A DNA stretch of 64,000 nt from CAVPTL01 sp963794415 (GTDB lineage: Bacteria > Actinomycetota > Thermoleophilia > Gaiellales > JAICJC01): positions 1,426,001 through 1,490,000 of the forward strand of contig CAWCDI010000001.1 in NCBI GenBank assembly GCA_963794415.1. Reading direction: 5' to 3'. Positions within the stretch are counted from its first letter, which is position 1. Each line of letters begins with the position of its first letter. The translations under genes were made by a program, and so were the position numbers. Of the stretch, positions 52,642-62,809 are shown one piece after another. Under the pieces are notes generated by a model that saw only the letters and a program-made list of their open reading frames with translations, was not told where the DNA came from and made no database searches.

Positions 52642-54137
52642 CGAGCTACGACGCGGTCGTCGCCGGAGGCGGGCACAACGGCCTGGTCTGCGCCATCCGC
52701 CTGGCCCAGAGCGGCCGCCGCGTGGTGGTGCTGGAGCGGCGCGAGAGCGTCGGCGGCATCGCCGAGATCGTGCTGACCGCGGGGCGCATGCGCCGGTCGA
52801 TGATCGACGAGCTGGGCCTCCGCAGCCATGGCCTCGAGCTGGTGGATCCGCCCGCGCGGCTGCTGGCGCTGCGGCCCGACGCACCGCCGCTCACGTTCTG
52901 GCGCGACGTGGATCGCACGGCGCTCGAGCTGGGCGAGCACTCCGCCGCCGACGCCGCGGCCTATCCGAAGTTCGACGCGCACGTGCGGGCGATGGCCGGC
53001 TTCCTGGGGACGATGCAGGAGACCACTCCGCCGCGGCTCGATCGCGCGTCGCGCGGCGACGCCGGGGGCGCGCTCGGCCTGGGCCGCGCGTTTCGCGCGC
53101 TGGGGCCAAAGCCGGGGCGCGAGCTCACCCGTGCGCTCCCGATGGCGGGCGCCGACCTGGTGGGTGAGTGGTTCGAGTCAGACGCCGTGCGCGCCGCGCT
53201 AGTGGCCCGCGGCACGCGCTTCACCGCGATGGGGCCGTGGTCGGCCGGCACGGCGCTCGTGCTGCTGAACGACTCCGCCGGCAACGACGGGGGCGCGGCC
53301 GGCGAGAGCGTCCACGCGCGCGGCGGCCCGGTGGCCGTGACCGAGGCGCTCGCGGCCGCAGCGACGGCGGCAGGGGTCGAGATCCGCGTCGGCGCCGAGG
53401 TCGAGCGCGTGCTCACGCGCGCCGGCCGGGTCGAGGGCGTGCGGCTCTCGGACGGCACCGAGATCTCTGCGCCGGTGGTCGCATGCGCCGTGGATCCGAA
53501 GACGGTGCTCACGCGCTGGGTCGATCCCGTGGTGGTCGGGCCGCAGCTGCGCTGGCGCGCAGGCAACATCCGCACGCCGGGGCGCACCGCGCGGGTGACG
53601 CTCCAGCTGAAGTCGCTGCCGGAGTTCACCGGCGTGGACGACTCAGCGCGGCTCTCGGGCCGGATCCTCACCGCGCCCGGCGTGGACGACCTCGAGCGCG
53701 CGTTCGACGCGTCGAAGTACGGCGAGCTGAGCGAGCATCCGATGATCGAGGCGACCATCCCGACGCTGGGTGAGGACGGCCCGCAGCGGCTGGAGGCGCT
53801 CGTGCAGTGGGTGCCGCCGGGCGTGAAGCCCAAGGCGGTGCTGGACGCGACCGTCAGGGAGCTCGAGCGCTACGCGCCGGGAATCGGCAAGCTGGTGAGC
53901 AAGAAGTCGGCGCTGACGCCCGATGATCTCGAGCGCGAGTACGGCCTGGCCGGGGGGCACGTGTACCACGGCGAGCTGGCGCTCGACCAGTTCTTCGCCT
54001 GGCGGCCGGTCATCGGCCTCGCGCGGCACCGGCTGGCGATCCCGGGCCTCTACCTGTGCGGCTCGGGCGCCCACCCCGGCGGCGGCCTCACCGGCCTGCC
54101 GGGCGATCACGCGGCGAAGGCGATCCTCAGCGACTGA
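52638..54137 (+). CDS. FAD-dependent oxidoreductase (PYROXD2-like), second copy
   Basis: 499 residues, a clear paralogue of the upstream protein: AVVAGGGHNGLVCAIRLAQSGRRVVVLERRESVGG at the start and LYLCGSGAHPGGGLTGLPGDHAAKA at the end. The middle substrate region differs (shorter, alanine-rich), so the two may form a heterodimer or act on different substrates. Coupled by ATGA to the first copy. Convergent overlap of 11 bases with the second PuuD-like gene. Confidence 0.84.
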   Translation: MTSYDAVVAGGGHNGLVCAIRLAQSGRRVVVLERRESVGGIAEIVLTAGRMRRSMIDELGLRSHGLELVDPPARLLALRPDAPPLTFWRDVDRTALELGEHSAADAAAYPKFDAHVRAMAGFLGTMQETTPPRLDRASRGDAGGALGLGRAFRALGPKPGRELTRALPMAGADLVGEWFESDAVRAALVARGTRFTAMGPWSAGTALVLLNDSAGNDGGAAGESVHARGGPVAVTEALAAAATAAGVEIRVGAEVERVLTRAGRVEGVRLSDGTEISAPVVACAVDPKTVLTRWVDPVVVGPQLRWRAGNIRTPGRTARVTLQLKSLPEFTGVDDSARLSGRILTAPGVDDLERAFDASKYGELSEHPMIEATIPTLGEDGPQRLEALVQWVPPGVKPKAVLDATVRELERYAPGIGKLVSKKSALTPDDLEREYGLAGGHVYHGELALDQFFAWRPVIGLARHRLAIPGLYLCGSGAHPGGGLTGLPGDHAAKAILSD

Positions 54138-54855
54138 CCCCCGCGGCGGCGACGAGCTGGGCGTGGGGCCGCAGGAACCGGTGGTCGAAGCGCCACATCA
54201 GCTCGTTGTGCCACTGCACTCCCGCCGCCCAGCCGTTGCCGTCGGTGCGCTCGATCGCCTCGATCACGCCGTCGGGCGTGCGCACCGTGGGTGAGAGCCG
54301 CGCGCCGGTGCGCGCCACCGCCTGGTGGTGGAACGAGTTGACGCGGCGGTTGCCGCCCTCGAACCACGACTCGGCGCTCGACCCGGGCTCGACCTCCACC
54401 TCGTGCCAGTGGTCGCCGGGCGGCGCGATCGCAAGGTCGGCCCAGGAGTACTCGTGCATGTGCGCGCCGGCGTGGAGCTCCGCGACGTGCTGGGTGAGCT
54501 CGCCGCCGTCGGCCACCGCCAGCACCTGGATGCCGCGGCAGATGCCGAGCACCGGGATCCCCCGCTCCAGCGCGCCGCGGGCGAGGGCCAGCTCGAACGC
54601 GTCGTGATCGGGGTGGATGGGCCTGGTCATGGGGTGGCGCTCCTGGCGGTAGTGCTCGGGATCGACGTCGGAGCCGCCGCAGAGCTGGACGCCCTGGACG
54701 AGGTCGAGCAGCGCATCGACGTCTCCCACCGGCGTCGCGCGCGGCAGGACGACAGCCACCGCGCCGGCCTGCTCCAGCGGCTTTCGCAGCGACGGCTCGA
54801 CCTCTCCCAGCAGGGGATCCTCGAGCTCGATCGTGTAGCCGATCACCGGTCGCAT
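54127..54855 (-). CDS. Gamma-glutamyl-GABA hydrolase-like protein, second copy
   Basis: 242 residues of the peptidase C26/PuuD type. Nucleophile Cys106 in VLGICRGIQVLAV, oxyanion region QLCGGSDVDPEHY, and catalytic His in GVQWHNEL after NSFHHQAV. It differs from the copy at 46.7 kb in the substrate loops (HMHEYSWADLAI). Its position behind the two FAD oxidoreductases fits an amine-degradation neighbourhood. Start ATG at 54855. Confidence 0.83.
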   Translation of the reverse strand: MRPVIGYTIELEDPLLGEVEPSLRKPLEQAGAVAVVLPRATPVGDVDALLDLVQGVQLCGGSDVDPEHYRQERHPMTRPIHPDHDAFELALARGALERGIPVLGICRGIQVLAVADGGELTQHVAELHAGAHMHEYSWADLAIAPPGDHWHEVEVEPGSSAESWFEGGNRRVNSFHHQAVARTGARLSPTVRTPDGVIEAIERTDGNGWAAGVQWHNELMWRFDHRFLRPHAQLVAAAGVSR

Positions 54856-54866
54856 CGGGCGCGACG

Positions 54867-56054
54867 CTACACGGTCTCGGGATCGGCCCGCTTCGCCTTC
54901 ATGCGCTGCTGCAGCGCGAGCGGCGGGAAGATCAGCACCGTGAACATGCCGGCCCCCACCATGGCCGCCGCGGTGGCCGAGCCCATGTCGCCGCGGGCGA
55001 CCGCCGTGCCGGTGATCGCGACCACCAGCGGCAGCGTCGTGGATGAGAGCAGGGCGAGCGGCAGGCGGTCGTTTCGCGGCAGCGCCCGCACGTAGAAGAG
55101 GAACGCGGGCAGCCCGCGCACGAAGAAGAAGAGCGCCACGAAGAGCGGCAGCCGCTCGAGCCCGCCTCTGGTGAGGACGGCGTCGAGATTGAACTGGATC
55201 CCGGTGGTGATGAAGAAGATCGGCACGAAGAACCCGAAGCCGATGGACTCGAGCTTCACGTAGAGCTGATCCTTCTCCTCGGGCCCGCCCACCAGGCCGA
55301 TCACGAAGCCGGCGGCGAACGCACCGAGGATGATGTCGAGCCCCAGGCGGTCGGCCAGGTACACCATCGCGACGAGCACGAAGATCGCGGTGCGAAGCGC
55401 GAACTGGCCGCTACGAAACATCGTCCGCTTCATGACCTGCTCCACCCGCGGCTGGCGGACTTTCATCCCCACGAACGCGAGGCCCATGGCAACCGCGAGG
55501 AACACGACCAGGAGCAGCGCCGTGGTCGAGTGGTTCGCGCCGGTCGAGAAGAACACCGAGACGGCGATGATCGGGCCGATCTCACCCGCGGTCGCGGCCG
55601 CCAGCACGTATGCGCCGAACCTCGTCTCGAGGTCGTCGGCGTCACCGAGGATCGGCACGAGCGTCCCCATCGACGTGCATGCAAGCGCGGTGCCGATGAA
55701 GAGCGTGTCGCCGGTCACGCCGGTCGTCTGCAGGATGGCGACGAGACCCAGCGCGAGTGCGAACGAGAGCCCCCAGCCGAGCGCGGCGAGCTCCATCGGA
55801 CGGCCCTTGACGCGTTCGATCTCGACCTCGTTGCCCGCCAGGAAGAAGAGGAACGCGAGCCCGAACTGCTGCAGCACCGAGAGCGTCGGGCCCATGTGGG
55901 CGATGCCCAGCACCTGGGGCCCGATGAGGATGCCGAGCAGCAGCTCGACCACCACGACCGACACCTTCACCCGGCGGGCGAAATCCGCGAGCAGCGGCGC
56001 CAGCGCCGCGGCCCCAACGATGATCAGGAGCGAGGTCAGCTCGGTGGTCGTCAC
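54867..56054 (-). CDS. Cation:proton antiporter (CPA2 family)
   Basis: 395 residues with about 11-12 membrane helices. SVVVVELLLGILIGPQVLG, FGLAFLFFLAGNEVEIERVKG, SMGTLVPILGD and the two-helix core around TAGEIGPIIAVSVFF match KefB/NhaS3-like Na+ or K+/H+ antiporters. No regulatory TrkA-N domain follows. GTG start at 56052-56054. It exchanges a monovalent cation for protons; which one is not visible. Confidence 0.88.
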   Translation of the reverse strand: MTTTELTSLLIIVGAAALAPLLADFARRVKVSVVVVELLLGILIGPQVLGIAHMGPTLSVLQQFGLAFLFFLAGNEVEIERVKGRPMELAALGWGLSFALALGLVAILQTTGVTGDTLFIGTALACTSMGTLVPILGDADDLETRFGAYVLAAATAGEIGPIIAVSVFFSTGANHSTTALLLVVFLAVAMGLAFVGMKVRQPRVEQVMKRTMFRSGQFALRTAIFVLVAMVYLADRLGLDIILGAFAAGFVIGLVGGPEEKDQLYVKLESIGFGFFVPIFFITTGIQFNLDAVLTRGGLERLPLFVALFFFVRGLPAFLFYVRALPRNDRLPLALLSSTTLPLVVAITGTAVARGDMGSATAAAMVGAGMFTVLIFPPLALQQRMKAKRADPETV

Positions 56055-56094
56055 CGGGCAAGTCTCTCATGAGCACCGGCGGAAGCGCCTGATA

Positions 56095-56928
56095 GTGTCG
56101 CTCTCTCTGAGCGAGCGAAGCGCCTACGTCGATCTCCCACCGGGCGCACGCGTCCTGCGAAGCGACGGACCCGGGCCGTTCGTCACGCGCGTGCTCTACG
56201 AGCTGGAGGACGGCACGCGGGCCGAGTGGACGTCGCGCCGGCACCGCAAGCGCCGCGGGGCCGGGTCGCCGTACTGGGCGCCGCGCGAGATGGGCTGGTG
56301 GTGTGCGGCGCTCTTCGTGGTGGGCTCGGCGCTGTTCGCGCTCGGCTCGGTTGCCGGGTACAGCTCGTTGGTGGGTGAGCGGGCGGATGCCGTGACGTAC
56401 TTCGTGGGGTCGATCTTCTTCACGTCGGCCTCCTACCTGCAGTACGCCGAGGCCATCAGCGCGTCGCCGAGCACCGATCACGGCGACCGGCGGCGGCGCT
56501 GGTTCGCCTACCAGCCCGATCGTGTGGACTGGTGGGCGACGTCCGTGCAGCTGGTCGGCACGGTGTTCTTCAACCTGACCACGGGCGATGCGCTGATCAC
56601 CGGGCTCACGACCCACCAGCAGGATCTGCGGGTGTGGTGGCCCGATGCGCTCGGGTCGATCTGCTTCCTCATCGCGAGCCAGCTGGCCTACGCCGAGGTC
56701 GGGCACCGGTGGATCTCGTGGAATCCGCGCAGCCGGGGGTGGCGGATCGCGGCCATCAACATGCTCGGCTCGATCCTCTTCGGAATCTCGGCGATTGCGG
56801 GGTACGTGCTGCCCGCGACCGGCGACCTGCTGGATGCCGCACTCGACACCTCGGGGACGTTCTGGGGCGCGATCTGCTTCCTGCTCGGCGCCGTGTGGAT
56901 GATGCCCGAGGGCCAGGAGACGGAGTGA
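56095..56928 (+). CDS. YrhK-like multi-pass membrane protein
   Basis: 277 residues. A soluble N-terminal part (about 1-60, basic end RRHRKRRGAG) is followed by about six helices in pairs, with repeated pattern WW......G(S/T)..F: EMGWWCAALFVVGSALFALGS, RVDWWATSVQLVGTVFFNLTT and RGWRIAAINMLGSILFGISA. This looks like a triplicated YrhK-type two-helix unit. Function unknown. The stop overlaps the next gene start (GTGA), so a membrane protein and a dehydrogenase are coupled. GTG start chosen from the frame; no ribosome site is clear. Confidence 0.65.
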   Translation: MSLSLSERSAYVDLPPGARVLRSDGPGPFVTRVLYELEDGTRAEWTSRRHRKRRGAGSPYWAPREMGWWCAALFVVGSALFALGSVAGYSSLVGERADAVTYFVGSIFFTSASYLQYAEAISASPSTDHGDRRRRWFAYQPDRVDWWATSVQLVGTVFFNLTTGDALITGLTTHQQDLRVWWPDALGSICFLIASQLAYAEVGHRWISWNPRSRGWRIAAINMLGSILFGISAIAGYVLPATGDLLDAALDTSGTFWGAICFLLGAVWMMPEGQETE

Positions 56929-57893
56929 GCGTGCGGCTGGGGATCCTCGGTACGGGCGCCATCGCCGCGGAGGTCGCAGATGCGGCCGACGTGGCGGCGG
57001 TGGCGTCGCGAAACGCCGATCGCGCGGCGGGATTTGCCGCGGCGCACGGCATCCCGCGGGCGTTCGGGTCGTACGGCGAGCTGATGGCGGATCCCCGGCT
57101 GGACGCCGTGTACGTGGCGACGCCGCACCGCTCGCATGCGGAGCTGACGATCGCCGCGCTGCGGGCGGGGAAGCATGTGCTGTGCGAGAAGCCGGTCACG
57201 GTGAACGCGGCAGAGGCCGAGGAGGTGATTGCGGCGGCGCGCGACGCCGGCAGGCTCGTGATGGAGGCGTTCGCCTACCGATTCCATCCGCAGACGCGCA
57301 CGCTGCTTCGGATGATCTCCGACGGCGCGATCGGCGACGTGCGGGCCGTTTCTGTGACGTTCAGCTTCGCGGCGGGCCCCGGCGAGATCGGCCGGCTCAC
57401 CTCCCACGAGCTTGCAGGCGGCGGGATCCTCGATGTGGGCTGCTACTGCGTCTCGATGTCGCAGCTCCTGGCGGGCGGCGGTGAGCCGGCGGTCGTGGCC
57501 GGCGCCGCGCGGCTGGATCCGGTGGAGCGCGTCGACCTGCAGGCGGCGGCGCTGCTGACGTATCCGGGCCCGGTGATCGCGCAGGTGGAGTGCGCGGTGA
57601 CGCTCGGGCAGCGGCACGAGGTGCGCGTCTCGGGGACGGCGGGCGAGATCGTGATCGATCAGCCGTGCTGGATCCCGGAGTGCCGCGACACGCCCACGCG
57701 CATCGCTTCTGGATCGGAGGTTCTCGAGATCCCCGCCGAGGGCCACATCTTCGCGCTGGAGCTCGCGGGGTTCGAAGCGCTGATCGCGGCCGGGCCGGCT
57801 GCCTGGGAGCGCTCGTGGGCGGAGTCGCTCGCGACGATGCGGACGCTCGACCGCTGGCGGGCGGCGGCCGGCGTGCGCTACGACTGGGAATAG
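56925..57893 (+). CDS. Gfo/Idh/MocA family oxidoreductase, second
   Basis: 322 residues: Rossmann RLGILGTGAIAAEVADAADV, VYVATPHRSHAELTIAALRAGKHVLCEKP, and a C-terminal domain with GGGILDVGCYCVSM. Related to trans-1,2-dihydrobenzene-1,2-diol dehydrogenase-like or sugar dehydrogenases of this family. Shorter than the copy at 4.8 kb. A GTG six bases further on is an alternative start. The 3' flank is a three-copy repeat. Confidence 0.87.
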   Translation: MSVRLGILGTGAIAAEVADAADVAAVASRNADRAAGFAAAHGIPRAFGSYGELMADPRLDAVYVATPHRSHAELTIAALRAGKHVLCEKPVTVNAAEAEEVIAAARDAGRLVMEAFAYRFHPQTRTLLRMISDGAIGDVRAVSVTFSFAAGPGEIGRLTSHELAGGGILDVGCYCVSMSQLLAGGGEPAVVAGAARLDPVERVDLQAAALLTYPGPVIAQVECAVTLGQRHEVRVSGTAGEIVIDQPCWIPECRDTPTRIASGSEVLEIPAEGHIFALELAGFEALIAAGPAAWERSWAESLATMRTLDRWRAAAGVRYDWE

Positions 57894-57901
57894 CCGGTGC
57901 C

Positions 57902-58112
57902 GGTGCCAGGCACAGTCCGAACCGCCGCGACGCATCCGTCACGGAGCCGTCACACCAGGTGCCAGGCACAGTTCGAACACCCGCGACACATCCGTCGCGA
58001 AGCCGTCACAGCTCGGCACAGACCTGAAACACCAGGTGCCAGGCACAGTTCGAACAATCGCGACGCATTCGTCGCGAAGCCCTCACCGCTCGGCACACTC
58101 CTGCGACGCCGC
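57902..58112. repeat. Three-copy intergenic repeat with nested palindromes
   Basis: GGTGCCAGGCAC starts at 57902, 57958 and 58035. Each copy continues with CAGTYCGAAC, then GCGAC-(N)-GTCNCG and GAAGCC/GAGCC...TCAC; copies 2 and 3 also carry a 21-base end (GCTCGGCACA...). Spacings are 56 and 77 bases. Each unit holds palindromes GTGCCAGGCAC, GTTCGAAC (copies 2, 3) and GCGAC(G)NNNN(C)GTCGC. It fills the 219-base gap between two convergent genes. No gene is present. Confidence 0.8.
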
Positions 58113-59515
58113 TCAGGCGGAGGCGGTGGCGCCCGTCGTGCCGGGAATCGTGGCCGTGAACGTCGTCTCGCCGGGCTGGGAGCGCACCTGGAGGTTGCCG
58201 CGGTGGCTCAGAAGGATCCGGCGCGAGATGTCGAGCCCGAGGCCGGTGCCCTTCCCCACGCCCTTCGTGGTAAAGAACGGCTCGAACACCCGTGACTGCA
58301 CCTCGGGCGGGATGCCCGGCCCGTCGTCGGAGATCTCGACGATGACGCCGTTCGACGGCCCCGACCGGGTGGTGAGCGTGATCGTGCCCTTGCCGTCGAG
58401 CGCGTCCAGGCTGTTCACGAGCAGGTTCGTCCACACCTGGTTCAGCTCGGAGCCGTGCACCATCACCCGCGGCAGCGTCTTGTCGAAGTTCTTGACGATG
58501 GTGATGTCGCCGTGCTTGATCCGGTAGCCCAGGATCTTGAGCGTGCTGATGAGCCCCTCGTGGATATCGACCTCCTCCACCGCGGCGCGATCCATGTGGG
58601 TGTAGTCCTTCACCGCCGACACCAGATCGGAGATGCGCTCCGTGCTCTCGTGCAGCTCCGCCACCAGGCTGTGAGCCGTGAGCGACGCCGCCACCCACTC
58701 GAGCGCAGCACCTGCCGCCCCATCCGACCCGGCCGCAGCCCGCAGATCGGTGAGCCACTCCCCGTCCACCCGCGCGAGCGAGAGCGGCTCAGCCAGCCGC
58801 CACCCCTCCTGCCCCATCTCGTCGAGCTCGGCAGCGAGCCTGTCCTCGCGGTCGGCCGCCTCCACCGGGCTCTCGTCCTCGCCCCCGGCGTGGCACTGGG
58901 AGACGGCCCGCTGCTGCAGCTCGAGCAGCGTCGCCGCCTGCTCTCGCTCGACGCCCGATGACACGAACTTGCGAAGCGTCCCCTCCAGCGTGTCGAACGC
59001 CTTGCCGAGCTCGGTCGCCGTCCGGCTGGCCGCCGCCGCCGGGTTGTTGAGCTCGTGGGCGAGCCCGGCGCTGAGCGTGCCGAGCGCGGCGAGCTTCTCC
59101 TGCTGGCGCAGCGCCGACTCGGCCGCCTGCGCGATCGGCGCGATCAGGCGCACCGCCGTCTTCATCGCCGACGGGTTGTCGTGCAGGAACTGCCGGAACA
59201 CGTCGGCCTGCCACACCAGGATCGTGAGCGGCGTGAGCGCGCGGCCGCTTGCGACCGTCGTATCGCCCGTGAGCAGGTTCGTCGCCCCCGCGTACGTCGG
59301 GGCCGCCCGCTCGCCGACGATCACATCAACCCCGTTGATGCACCGCGACCACTCCACCGTGCCCTCGACCAGCACCAGGAAGCGGTTGATCGGCTTGCCC
59401 TCGATCCACAGCGGGTCGCCGACGCCGAGCTGCTCCATGGTCGCCTTCGAGGCGAACTCCTCGAGCGTGTCGTCCGGGATGCCCTCGAACAGGTCGAGGC
59501 CGCGCAGCAGCTCGA

Positions 59516-59519
<4 letters not shown>
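58113..59519 (-). CDS. Sensor histidine kinase with cyclic-nucleotide-binding domain
   Basis: 468 residues, cytoplasmic. Residues about 5-125 are a CNB/Crp-type sensory domain (GLDLFEGIPDDTLEEFAS, RFLVLVEGTVEWSR). A HisKA domain has the phospho-accepting His155 in GLAHELNNPAAAASRTA. The ATPase domain has N-box NQVWTNLLVNSLDAL, GPGIPPEVQSRVFEPFFTTK and GTGLGLDISRRIL. GTG start overlaps the stop of the receiver-reductase gene (GTGA), so it is probably the kinase for that receiver. It lacks membrane segments, so it senses an internal signal. Confidence 0.9.
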
Positions 59520-61200
<1,681 letters not shown>

Positions 61201-61215
61201 TCGCGCTCGATCCCC

Positions 61216-61484
61216 GACCGTGAACGCGATCTCATCCGCGTAGCACCAGAACCAGTTCTCGCCCGGCTCGGCGGAGCGGATCACCGGGTGGCTGGTCTCG
61301 TTCGCGTGCGCGGTCGCGTGGCGGTTGGGCGAGGAGTCGCAGCAGCCGATGTGGCCGCAGGTGGTGCACATGCGCAGGTGCAGCCAGCGCGCGCCGATCT
61401 TCAGGCAGTCCTCGCAGCCGGCGATGGGGTCGGGCAGGTCGGTGATACTCGATGGTGATCGAGATGGGTGCAGGTGTCTGCCAC
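61216..61484 (-). CDS. UBP-type zinc finger protein, frameshifted
   Basis: About 90 residues. After GTG 61484 (behind AAGGAGA) comes ADTCTHLD, then AGCEDCLKIGARWLHLRMCTTCGHIGCCDSSPNRHA and HPVIRSAEPGENWFWCYADEIAF, the zf-UBP pattern with eight or more Cys/His ligands. In eukaryotes this finger binds ubiquitin's C-terminal glycines; bacterial copies have no known ligand. A frame change lies near 61,445-61,460. The finger frame runs on into the receiver domain without a stop in the given sequence, so a finger-receiver fusion cannot be excluded. Confidence 0.75.
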
Positions 61485-61506
61485 GGCTCGTCTCCTTGCG
61501 GGAAGT

Positions 61507-62206
61507 TCAGGGCTGCGAGATGGGAAGCACAAGCATCTCGTCCACGTCAACGTGCGCGGGCTGATCCAGCGCGTACATGACGGCGCGGGCGATGTCGTCT
61601 GCCTCGAGCCGGCCGGATGACGGGTTGTCGAAGAACGGCGTCTCGACCCCGCCGGGCTCGATCAGCGTCACCTTGACGGCGGCGTCGGGTGATCCTGGCG
61701 GAGCTCGGCGCGCAGGCTCTGGCCCATGCCCGTGACCGCCCACTTGGTGGACGAGTAGAGCGAGCCCGGGAGCGCGCGGCGGCCTGCGACGGAGCTCGTG
61801 AGCACGTAGTGGCCCGTGCCTCGCTCGAGGACGTGCGGGAGCGTCGCGCGGATCGTGAGCGCCACGCCGAGCACGTTGGTGAGGATCATCGAGCGCCAGT
61901 GCTCGACGCTCTCGTTCAGGAATCCGCGCGAGGCGCCGAAGCCGGCGTTGGCGAAGACCACGTCGATGCGGCCGAAGTGCCCGAGCCCGGCTGCGACGGC
62001 GGCCTGCACCTCGTCCCACTCGGTCACATCGCAGCGCACCGCGAGCGCCTTCGAGGCGCCGCCCAGCTCGGCCGCGAGGGCGTCGAGCTCGTCGTGCGGC
62101 GCGCCGCGAGCACCACTCGCCGGCCGCTCGCCACGGCCTGGCGGGCGGTCTCGGCGCCGATGCCGCTCGACGCTCCCGTGATGAAGACGACGTCCCCGGA
62201 TGCCAT
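61507..62206 (-). CDS. Short-chain dehydrogenase/reductase, frameshifted
   Basis: About 232 residues after correction. VVFITGASSGIGAETARQAV gives the NAD(P)-binding turn, VVFANAGFGASRGFL the NAG-type motif, a catalytic Ser in VLTSSVAGRRALPG and YSSTKWAV with Tyr and Lys of the YxxxK site. It ends DEMLVLPISQP. Frame changes lie near 62,100 and 61,690. TACGAT (62218-62213) ends six bases before the ATG, a leaderless pattern. Substrate unknown; close to the zf-UBP gene on the same strand but with its own promoter. Confidence 0.83.
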
Positions 62207-62275
62207 TGCAGGATCGTAGCGGTGGCAAGATCCACCACATGAACCCGGATTGCCATCCGCGCTCGAAGGGTACGT

Positions 62276-62809
62276 ATGCCGGCGAACGCTGACCTGTGGG
62301 GATGGCGTTCGTCCGAGACGCGAACAGAGGACGGCGCGGTCGAATCAACGCAGCAGGTCTGGGCGCACGAGCCGGTGGTCGCCATGAGCGAGCATGGCGC
62401 GAAGCAGCTTGGCTCCATCTACTGGCGAGAGGTCAGACGGGCTACCCGCGGCCTCGTGCGGGTGCGCGAGCTGGACTCCGCGGTCGAGATCCGGCTGGTC
62501 GGGCGCCCGACGCTTCTTCGCTTCACGCCGGCCCAGCTCTCCGTCGAGCCCGACGCGGTGTCATGCGTCTACTCCATCACCGGCGGCCTTCTGAGCCGCG
62601 AGCCGACCGGTACCATCACCTTTACCCAGCGCAAGCTGGACGACCGGGTGCTGCTGTGGTCGGGCATCAAGGGGTTTCACCCGACGCTGGCGGCACGGCC
62701 CGGCGCGCCCGACTGGACGGGCGAGCTCTACAAGCGCATCCAGGCGCGACTGCACGTGGCCATCAGCGGTGACTACTTCCGTCGCCTGATCAGAGAGGGA
62801 CGAGCATGA
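62276..62809 (+). CDS. Hypothetical protein
   Basis: 177 residues, soluble, beta-rich in the middle (GLVRVRELDSAVEIRLVGRPTLLRFTPAQLS; GTITFTQRKLDDRVLLWSGIKGFHP) and helical at the end. No family recognised. The stop overlaps the start of the NAD(P)-binding protein gene (ATGA), so both are expressed together. It is divergent from the SDR gene, 69 bases apart. The start ATG is not preceded by a clear ribosome site. Confidence 0.65.
   Translation: MPANADLWGWRSSETRTEDGAVESTQQVWAHEPVVAMSEHGAKQLGSIYWREVRRATRGLVRVRELDSAVEIRLVGRPTLLRFTPAQLSVEPDAVSCVYSITGGLLSREPTGTITFTQRKLDDRVLLWSGIKGFHPTLAARPGAPDWTGELYKRIQARLHVAISGDYFRRLIREGRA

Noticed and set aside
50995..52884. Long minus-strand extension of the T-protein-like gene across the FAD oxidoreductase
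   Set aside because: The sequence before the true ATG is the shadow of the plus-strand flavoprotein; it is rich in Arg, His and Leu and has no motif.
57902..58112. CRISPR array
   Set aside because: Only three units, unequal spacing, repeat longer than 50 bases, no unique spacers of constant size and no cas genes.
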